Shown piece by piece: positions 18,452-27,435 of a DNA stretch of 27,435 nucleotides. How positions within the stretch are numbered: the stretch's first letter is position 1; the number at the start of each line of letters is the position of its first letter. The position numbers were made by a program, and so were the translations under genes. The DNA is taken from positions 1 to 27,435 of the forward strand of contig JALLPB010000055.1 in assembly GCA_036939975.1 (NCBI GenBank). Reading direction: 5' to 3'. Under the pieces are notes generated by a model. It did not search any database and was not told where the DNA came from. It worked only from the letters and a program-made list of their open reading frames with translations. This DNA comes from Cyclostephanos tholiformis (taxonomy: Eukaryota > Bacillariophyta > Thalassiosirophyceae > Thalassiosirales > Thalassiosiraceae).

Positions 18452-20068
18452 GGGGTTGAATATGTCCTCATTTTGAGGTCGTATAAAAAACAATTTGTAA
18501 AATTTTCTTACATGTGTTTCTCGATTTTCCCCAATCTTTTTTCCACCTATTCCTATGTGCCTTGGGACAAGGGAGATGGTTGTATTTTAATTTTTTTGTC
18601 TAAGTTTTTTGTGTGATTTCTCATTGACATTTTGTAGTATTGGAGCATTCCTAAAAACATTAAGACATAATTATTCTAGAGACATAAATGGAGAAGACAT
18701 ATTTTCTGTTGCTTATGTCCTGGACATAAACTAAAATTTTGTGTCCAAACCAATGAGACGTATCATACCATCAGGTTGTGCATCCTTTCCTGCCCCTCCT
18801 CCATTGCAAGAGCTGTATCAATGTCATTATAGGAGGGGCTCATCTCACCCCCCGTGGCAAGAGGAATGGGACTGGGCATGGGAGTTTGGATGGAGGGAGA
18901 TAGATGATTCGCCGAGGGTGAGAGGATGAAGGGAGATATGAGAGACAAGGGAGAGGAGGGAGGGCTGGGCGAATGCAAGAAGGGAGAGCCGCCGGTGTCA
19001 GCCATCGTGCTGATGGTGGATCAAGAGGGGGCAATGAAGGGGCCGGGAGAAGATGGACAACCAAATCAACAAGGCAAATTCAAATTAGCACGGTGTGGCA
19101 ACAAGTTCTAAAAATAATGAGAACTGAGAGTAATCAGTTCTACAAAAACAAGGGACTGAATTGCTGTTGGTTCAAGGGGAAGAGCTCACCTTCATTGGTT
19201 TGATGGATTGAAGGAACCATACAACACCCAACCAATACCAATAAAAGGAAAATGAGGGGAAACATGGCACCAATATCATTCATTGAGATCATTTACATTA
19301 AATTAAATTTATGACTCCATAAAACAATCAAATTGAAAAAGTGAGAGAACACATGGGTGCAAATGAATGGCAGGTGGGGGGACAAGGAAAAGATGCATCT
19401 GTTGCATACAAAAAAAGAGCAGTTGCATACAAAAAAGAGCAGTCCATCAACAATCAAACGAGAAGCTAGAAAACACAAATATCGAATCTGACTTAGGGTT
19501 AATCATCTTACATCAAATCTAGATGACCTCAGAATCATCTACTAGATTTGATATTAGATGATCTTGTAGTCATCAAAAGTCAGATCTAGATGATTCCGAA
19601 TCATCTAAAATTAACTCTCTACCAAGATTCAATATTAGCTGCAATAGATCTCACCAGTCCATCCCATCATAAAATCTTCTCCTATACAAATTGTATAAAA
19701 CTTCCCAAGCCACAACAGATCTATCAGCATTCCTATCATACAATTTCTAATAGTACAAATTGTAGTTCAGGTGAGGTCACAAGGGACATTTGAGACATGA
19801 AAATGGGAACTAAAATACTTAAGTAAGAAATGACCCGAAAAAATTCAGTGATGAGTGAGATGACTCTGTTGATACAAAGGTTATACAAATTGTCAACAAG
19901 AAGTCACACAAAAAACATAGACAAAAAATTAATAGACAACCATCCCCTTGTCCCTAGGTACACAAGAATAGGTGGAAAAAACATAGGGGAAAATCAAGAA
20001 ACACATGTAAGAAAACTTTACATATTGTATTTTATATGATTTCAAAATGAGGACATATAGTCAACCCC
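18452..20068. mobile_element. 1.6-kb element with ~190-bp imperfect terminal inverted repeats
   Basis: The left arm (18452-18638) and right arm (20068-19880, read in reverse complement) align over about 190 nt with mostly point differences. Shared blocks include ATATGTCCTCATTTTGA, TTTTCTTACATGTGTTTCT, TTTTTTCCACCTATTC and GTCTA(A/T)GTTTTTTGTGTGA. Outer ends lie near GGGGTTGA; no clear target duplication was found. The interior has no transposase. A minus-strand Pro/Ser-rich ORF of 80 codons (19005-18763) starts MADTGGSPFLHS and is not recognised. Also inside are a tandem GTTGCATACAAAAAA(A)GAGCA duplication near 19402-19442 and a palindrome cluster at 19508-19612. Confidence 0.7.
19508..19612. 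repeat. Cluster of short inverted repeats with core TCATCTA/TAGATGA
   Basis: TAGATGATTC and GAATCATCTA form a perfect 10-bp inverted repeat around one base (19587-19607). A second pair, TCAAATCTA and TAGATTTGA, brackets the left half (about 19513-19551). Several further single copies of ATCATCTA or its complement occur. It lies at the centre of the 1.6-kb inverted-repeat element. Confidence 0.7.
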
Positions 20069-21149
20069 TTTCAGACAAGACAAAATATTTTTTTTCAAAA
20101 TCCCTCTTGATGAATATTCATATGACACAAAATATCTTCAAGATTGCACTGGATGAAAATGTGTTTGAAAACATTTTTTCTTAAAGTATTCTTCAGTGCA
20201 GCCCCTACCAATACAGAAGAAAATCAGACTATTGGGCCATAAGCTGTTGTTGAATGCTCACATCTTTCACATCTCATCTCGTGTTGTGACTGATTGTTGA
20301 ATCAAATTTTCTTCATTTTTCTTCCCTCGTTCGATCTCTTGGTTTATTGGTGTGTAGTTTTTTGGCAGCCATAGACTGAATCCATCTCTCCTTCTTTACA
20401 CAATCACCATCATTTGTCTTGCCAGGCTGGTGGGTTGGCTGTTTTCAAATTTTCTAATTCTAAGCTTGCTAAGCAGTAGCATTGAAAATTGAATGACAAC
20501 CAAGTGCCCAAAGAGTCAGCAGTCAGAAGTTGGCATGAGATGTTCCTGGTCCTGCTCTGGTCTTACTGTGGCATATATTTCAATATGGGTGGCAACTCCA
20601 CTCAGACTTGAACTTTGAGTTTGAAGAACTTAGCAGGGGAGTGGGCACTGGGTGGCAACAACTTGGTGGTTAAATGTTACAGCGTTGGAATGTGGATGGG
20701 TGTTGTAGTGCAAGGAGTGGTCTGTTGTCTGTTGGTGGAAGAGTTCCAAAATTTAGTTCCAAATTATTTGTCTGGCTGGGAATGTCCTGGAATTCAATCA
20801 TTTTAAAAGTTGCAGGTTTTGGAGATTTTTAAATCCCTGCTTCCCCCCAAAGTTGTCACACACAATGAGATTTGGCTGGGAGAAAATTTTAAAACTTTAG
20901 CTGCTCCCACCAAAACTAGACTGTGATATAACTCCCACCAAATGACCTTTTCTTTTAAACAAGAAATTCTGACCTGCACCCCGGTTTCTATGTTCTTTTT
21001 TGTCCTCAGTGCACGTTGGGTCCCTCCCCTCACATGCAGCAGAATGTTACACAAACCAAATTGACTGCCAGCTGGTTGAATTTTTAACAAGCTCTCTTGT
21101 ATGACCCCAAGGTTTGCCAAATTTTTAAATCCTGCCAATGTTACAAGAG
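20069..21149. other. AT-rich intergenic region, nothing recognised
   Basis: No supported gene. The ORFs present are short, Leu/Gly/Val-rich, and lack family motifs or splice partners. The sequence lies between the inverted-repeat element and the 195-bp tandem repeat. Confidence 0.5.
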
Positions 21150-21940
21150 TAACAGTGTGAGGGTGCACCCATATGCCCATCCACAGCATATGAAGAGGCT
21201 CAAGAAAACACTTCATAAACGTCCAAATATGGATGTGAGATACAGAGTGGGGTGATCTACTGCCTCAAACATGACACCATGATGTTATTTGGATTTGGGC
21301 CCTGCCTTAGTACCCATAATTTTCCAAAATTTGGCCCCCACCTGCATAAGTGTAAAAATGTAAGGGTGCATCCATATGCCCATCCACAGCATATTAAGTT
21401 GCTGAAACACTTCATATATGTCCAATATAAGTAACAGAGGGGGTGGTTTACAGCCTCAAACATGAAACCATGATGACATTTGGGCTCTTCCTTACCCTCA
21501 CATTTTCTAAAATTTGTTCCCCAGCACCAGCACCTGCACAGGTGTAACAGTTTAAGAGTGTACCCATATGCCCATCCACAGCATATGAAGATGCTCAGAC
21601 ACTTTATATACATCCAATATGGATGTGAGATGCAGAGTGGGGTGGTTTACAGCCTCCAAACATGATATCCTGATGTTATTTGGGCTCTGCTTCACCACCA
21701 ATTTTCCACAATTTGGCCCTCACCTGCAGAGGTGTAGCAACAGTGTAAGGGTGCACCCCTATTCCCATCCACAGCATATTAAAGGTGCTGAAACACTTTG
21801 TATACATTCAATATGGATATAACACGCAGAGTGGGGAGGTTTACAACCCCAAACATGACACCATGATGTTATTTGGGCTCGCCCGTATTAGCCTCAATTT
21901 TCCCGAAATTGGGCCCCCACCTGCACAGGTGTAATTTAAT
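21150..21940. repeat. Tandem repeat, about 195-bp unit, ~4 copies
   Basis: The marker (G/A)(A)GGGTGCACCCATATGCC followed by CATCCACAGCATAT starts near 21161, 21364, 21556 and 21749, giving periods of 203, 192 and 193 bp. Each unit also carries CAATATGGATGTGAGA, AGAGTGGGGTGGTTTACA, CATGACACCATGATGTTATT, TTTTCC(A)AAATTTGG and CACCTGCA(C)AGGTGTAA. Copies differ by point changes and small indels, so the array is not very recent. ORFs that cross it are translations of the repeat. It lies just downstream of the transporter stop at 22093. Confidence 0.9.
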
Positions 21941-22092
21941 ATATTGGCCCAAGACTCAAAAATGATGTACCTCAAAAGACAGGAAAAAAGAAAATTGCCA
22001 AAGTAATTTAATGATCTACACTCAAATGTCTTGTTGGGGTAGTTGGAGCTGAATCTGCTGGGTATGTCCATCAATCATAGCGAAAATCGCCT

Positions 22093-24215
22093 CTAAAAAA
22101 TGAGGAAAGAAATGAGTCCAGCACTCATTGCTATCATGCCAAATACAATGAAGAAAATAGCGGTACAAAAATCAGACCAAATGGGGTTTTCAACATCAGC
22201 TGGCACCACAGCCTCGGACTGTTTCTTTGCATTGAATCCTTTCTTTGCCGAAATTTCAGCGGCTATTACCAGATCAACCCCTGAAATGGCTTTGTAGGGT
22301 AATAGTTTAGGACCTGGATTCGGCTGGCTTCCTGATTCCAGTTGTCTGCTTAAAACAGTATGATCTGAAAGGGACCTATTTCCATTGACATCATCATAAT
22401 GTTCAGTAGTTTGAAATAAAACAGTATTCTCCTCAACATAACAGGATAACTGTCTCTGAATGTCGCTTTCAGGTAAATATGGCAATGAGGAGATACGACT
22501 AATGTGAGGACTTTTGAGGGACTCTTTCTGTCTGAAGAATTTCAGCCTCCTCTGTCCTGCGTCTGCAATCGCGCACCAAATCGGCATCAGGAGGAAGTAC
22601 CACGCAATGTCCTTGATGATTTTTTCAAGCATCGATTCGGATGTTGATGCGGTTTTGGACGATATTTCATCCGAAAGCAAACTCGATGATTCTAAGGGTT
22701 TCTCTTCGTTATTAGCGGCAAGAGGGGGTGATGATCCCCAAGTCTCATTCACGAAGGCTAAGAACTCCTCTCCATACACTGCCATGTAAATGAGACCGGG
22801 ACCTATATATGCGAGACTTGAAGCTGCAATCGTCCCAGCGATTGCCATGACTAATCCCACATTTTCTGTGTATAAAGCTGGGATGAGGCTTGCAAAGTAT
22901 GTAATCAATGTCGTGGCCACGCGTCGGTCCCTCCTGTTCAACACCGACGCATCGTCACCTTCGCGGGCCCTCCGGCCATGGAAGAAGAGCACTATGAAGA
23001 CGTGTCGAAGTACTAAGGAGGTCACTGGATACGCGAAGAACATTGTCACGCAGATCAACGCGCGTCCAGCGTTTCCCGCCCTTCTCATGTTTTCACTAGG
23101 CAAGTCCAAAAAGTTTTTGAGTACATCGCCTGGAAGGTAGAGGTATTAGTGGGCGTAGAGAGAACTTGATGAGTTTGGTTCCCGATTAAGTTGTAAAGGT
23201 GGGAGAGGAAGATGGAGAAAAATCGCACTACTAACCCTCAGTCTCGTCACCGAAGGCGAGGTACCCCATGATTCCACACGCCGCCTCCAATATTCCGCAC
23301 AGCAGTAGCGCCCTCGACGTGACCTTTGCCCACCGTTTCCTGGTGGGATGCTCCAACGACCCGGCAATCAAGAAGGCGCTGTGCTGGCATACAAATGCAT
23401 TACCCATAACACCAAGACCAATGAATACTGTCGAGCCGTTGACAAAGGAGTTGGAGACGATGTGCATCAGTCCGCCGTTATCATTAATGGAGGATCTCCA
23501 CGGGCTAAAGATTACGATGGTGATTACAATAAAGCATTGTGATAGGACGGCAAGCTTTGACGTTTTTGCCAAGGCGGCCATATCCTGTTTTGATTGGGGA
23601 TATTATAATAACAGTTATAGAAACAGTTTGAGATCATCATGTCGGTTCACTATTAACGAAGCTCTTTACATCACTCACTCGTTGCATACTAATCGGCAGA
23701 ATGATTGCCATTGTGCTTATAGTCAAAATGGCCCTTTCCATGCCAACGTCCCCCGGCGAAACTCCCATAAGCACCGGGAGCGTATCCTTTATGATCATGA
23801 GATACGTAAGACATCCGCCGTACGCCATTATTATCATGTTGATCGACACGAAGTAAAACCCAAATAAGCCGTAGGTTGATTCGAACAATCGTTCGTAGGT
23901 GGAGACGCCGACGTGCTTGGCGGTGCCAATGAGTATCCTCAGCGATTTCTCGGTCATCATGGCGCAAAGCACGATTAGGAATGCCCCCGCGACCAATCCC
24001 GTCTCCTTGATGGCATAGGGCATGCCGACGATGCCCGCGCCTATCACGGCATTCACGAGGTTGGACGTGGCACCGGCGATGGTTGTGCTCTTCTCCTTGA
24101 TTGACGTGTCTTTCTTGATCTGCCTCGACGTGCCCCCGGGGGTTTGAACTGAGACGAGTTTTCGCGGCGTGGCGGGCGCGAAGAAGGGAGATTTGGGCGC
24201 AGTGGTTGGCGGCAT
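22093..24215 (-). CDS. Amino-acid transporter, AAAP/SLC38 type, 3 exons
   Basis: Exons are 24215-23679, 23584-23236 and 23129-22093. The introns of 94 and 106 nt begin GTGAGT and GTTAGT, and the product is 640 residues. The first span carries the family signature NLVNAVIGAGIVGMPYAIKE (51-70). Further spans include FGFYFVSINMIIMAYGG, ILTISTMAIILPI, AVLSQCFIVITIVIF, FIGLGVMGNAFVCQHS and LLLCGILEAACGIMGYLAF. ALICVTMFFAYPVTSLVLR, GLVMAIAGTIAASSLAYIGP and the last ten residues complete about 10 to 11 spans. SMQR|DMAALAKTS across intron 1 matches the usual loop after span 5. Such proteins move neutral amino acids by proton or sodium coupling at plasma or vacuolar membranes; the substrate here is unknown. 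An unusual polar insert of about 100 residues precedes the final span. Confidence 0.88.
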
Positions 24216-26022
<1,807 letters not shown>

Positions 26023-26040
26023 TTTCTTGACACAACTCTT

Positions 26041-26570
26041 TTAAGAATCAAGTGTTGTTGAGCATGACATTATTTCTTCATCACACTGTGACAAAAGCTC
26101 AGTACAAGTACTTTTCACAACATTATTTATCATTTGGTTGGTCGTCCAATATGGTGCACTCAATTGGCATTCATCATGGTAGAGTTTCCCCAAATTTCTT
26201 GATGTTTCCTCGTTGGATTCTTTGCTCCATGAAGCTGAGATGCATTGGATTTTCAGTGGGGGGTCAGGTACCAATTGGTACCTGAAGGTACCATATGGTT
26301 ACCAGGTCTCAAAGTCACTCGCCCGACCTGACAAGTGGGGTTTTGCACCCCAAGACATAGTCCTACTCACTTACCATCCAAAAATCCCGGTCCTCTCGGT
26401 GCGCTAGCATAAGATACAGTACTAGAGGCCATTTTTTGGGCAAAATCATGAGTACCAAACAATACCTCCGCAATTTCAACTGCCATGCTCCGATTCATTA
26501 GGGGAGGCATATACAATGTATATGTGCGGTCATAATTGCCCCCGATGCCCTTTATTGGTAGTACGACCAT
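26041..26570 (-). CDS. Two-exon small gene of unknown function
   Basis: Exon 1 is 26570-26375 from ATG (MVVLPIKGIGGNYDRTYTL) and exon 2 is 26234-26041. The 140-nt intron has a consensus donor GTAAGT and an acceptor ATCTCAG; phase 1 at both sides joins to 129 residues. Exon 1 ends ...SYASAPRGPGFLD and exon 2 continues ASWSKESNEETSRNLGKLYH and ends SCSTTLDS. Neither exon alone is a convincing ORF but together they look like protein, with no membrane span. No family is recognised. An in-frame TAG lies about 40 nt upstream of the ATG, so a longer protein would need another exon. The stop is 18 nt from the KRR1 stop. The intron contains two palindromes. Confidence 0.4.
26265..26303. repeat. Paired palindromes built on GGTACC
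   Basis: CAGGTACCAATTGGTACCTG (26265-26284) is a perfect 20-bp palindrome. Two bases later GGTACCATATGGTTACC (26287-26303) is a second palindrome broken by one extra base. Both sit inside the intron of the small gene on the minus strand. Confidence 0.9.
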
Positions 26571-26620
26571 CGCAACTCTAGGTTGTGCATTACCCAAGGA
26601 TTCCTAGGAATTCCTGCAGG

Positions 26621-26655
26621 ATTCCCTTTTTTGGCTTGTTATGAAAAAAGGGAAT
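26621..26655. repeat. Perfect 12-bp inverted repeat, 11-nt loop
   Basis: ATTCCCTTTTTT at 26621-26632 pairs with AAAAAAGGGAAT at 26644-26655. A second, shorter pair (GGTTCC...GGAACC) follows immediately. In a nuclear genome this is more likely a fragment of a palindromic element than a terminator. Confidence 0.75.
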
Positions 26656-26865
26656 TTGGGTTCCTCTCAAGAAGGGAACCAATATAATACGATGTACAGA
26701 CCAAGAGGAACAAGGAAAAAACTCGTTCCCTTTTAAAAGAGAATGAGCCACATTCTGAATTCTGACACCAACACAAAACATTGACAATAAACCATGGATC
26801 TGTGCCACGTGGTGCAGTGGCTGTGCAGCGGCGGTGCAGCATGATGGCAACGAGTGGTGCCCGAA

Positions 26866-27311
26866 TGACAGTCAGCCATGCCGGGGGAGAGAAGCGTGCA
26901 AACGACAATCAGCCATGACGCCGGGGGAGGGGGGCCACCCAAACAACAATCAGCCACGACGCCGGGGGATGGGGGCTGCCCAAATGACAATCAGCCACAA
27001 TGCCGGGGGAGGGGGGCTGCCCAAACGACAATCAGCCGCCGCACCGGGAGAGGGGGGCCATGCAAATGACAATCAGCCACCGCATCAAAGGAGGGTGGGC
27101 TGATTGTTGACAATCAGCAACCGCACCAGGGGAGGGGGGCCGCCCAAATGACAGTCTGCCTCCACGCCGGGGGATGGGGGCTGCGTAAACAACAATCAGC
27201 CTCCACGCCAGGAGAGGGGGCAGGGAGACAGCTCAAATGACAGTCAGCCACAGTGTGGGGGGAGGGGGGCTGCCTAAATGACAGTCAGCCACTGTGCTGG
27301 GGGAGGGTGTC
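26866..27311. repeat. 41-bp minisatellite, ~11 copies, G-rich
   Basis: The marker A(C/T)GACA(A/G)TCAGCC recurs with its TCAGCC at 26872, 26909, 26950, 26991, 27032 and 27073. It continues at 27114 (TCAGCA), 27155 (TCTGCC), 27196, 27244 and 27285. Spacing is 41 bp except for the first (37) and one of 48. Each unit carries CGCCGGGGGAGGGGGGCTGCC or a variant, so the plus strand has dense G-runs. Because 41 is not a multiple of three, ORFs here drift through frames and are rejected. Confidence 0.93.
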
Positions 27312-27435
27312 ATAGGCCATGGCTTGTTGGCGGGAAACACCTTTTGCCAAAAGTCACGATTCGCTAATCAGCCAATCGCCGATGTGAGTTGGAGAGCGCC
27401 AGCGCGCCCCCCAAATATTCGGATCTGCTTCAACG
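27312..27435. other. Right edge, nothing recognised
   Basis: A 124-nt tail after the minisatellite; no coding or structural feature can be supported. Confidence 0.4.

Noticed and set aside
20803..21613. Minus ORFs over the tandem repeat
   Set aside because: They translate the 195-bp repeat units and repeat with them.
26621..26655. Rho-independent terminator
   Set aside because: The surrounding genes are nuclear with introns; the hairpin is better seen as repeat debris.
26866..27311. CRISPR array
   Set aside because: The whole 41-bp unit is repeated with no unique spacers, and the genome is eukaryotic.

Overview
The window looks like nuclear DNA of a diatom or a close photosynthetic stramenopile. 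The evidence is short GT-AG introns (84 to 140 nt), genes on both strands with tight tail-to-tail spacing, two proteins with signal-plus-transit presequences of the complex-plastid type, a diatom-style divergent kinase (HTD and DFN motifs), and a tandem FEA1-like protein. No prokaryotic signals are present. Species cannot be named from the sequence.

Left half (1 to 12.2 kb), all positions in window coordinates: a left-edge gene of unknown function (minus, runs off the window); a four-exon membrane-anchored probable pseudokinase (3759 to 1319, minus); a SAM methyltransferase (3957 to 5006, plus); an FAD amine-oxidase-family gene (about 7071 to 5042, minus) whose family-like reading changes frame six times and includes a 46-bp C-tract; a long coiled-coil protein (7832 to 9340, plus); and a two-exon, two-repeat FEA1-like secreted or membrane protein (12137 to 9523, minus).

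Middle (12.2 to 17.2 kb): a gene-poor stretch with short repeats, a DUF6816-type plastid protein with what looks like a thylakoid Tat signal (14887 to 13856, minus), a plastid-type RRM protein with one intron (16250 to 15424, minus), a small overlapping upstream ORF (16528 to 16247, minus), and a 308-bp palindromic MITE-like element (16673 to 16980).

Right half (17.2 to 27.4 kb): a RanBP2 zinc-finger ORF followed by decayed reading frames, a pogo/Tigger-like transposase remnant, a 1.6-kb element with about 190-bp inverted ends, a four-copy repeat of about 195 bp, a three-exon amino-acid transporter (24215 to 22093, minus) head-to-head with the ribosome-biogenesis factor KRR1 (24646 to 26022, plus), a two-exon small gene tail-to-tail with KRR1, and an 11-copy 41-bp G-rich minisatellite at the edge.

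The genes do not form one pathway. Each is individually transcribed housekeeping, plastid or cell-surface function, separated by mobile-element and repeat islands. The most interesting items are the frame-broken amine oxidase, the pseudokinase, the tandem FEA1-like protein, the hairpin MITE abutting a start codon, and two small genes seen only by splicing or overlap.
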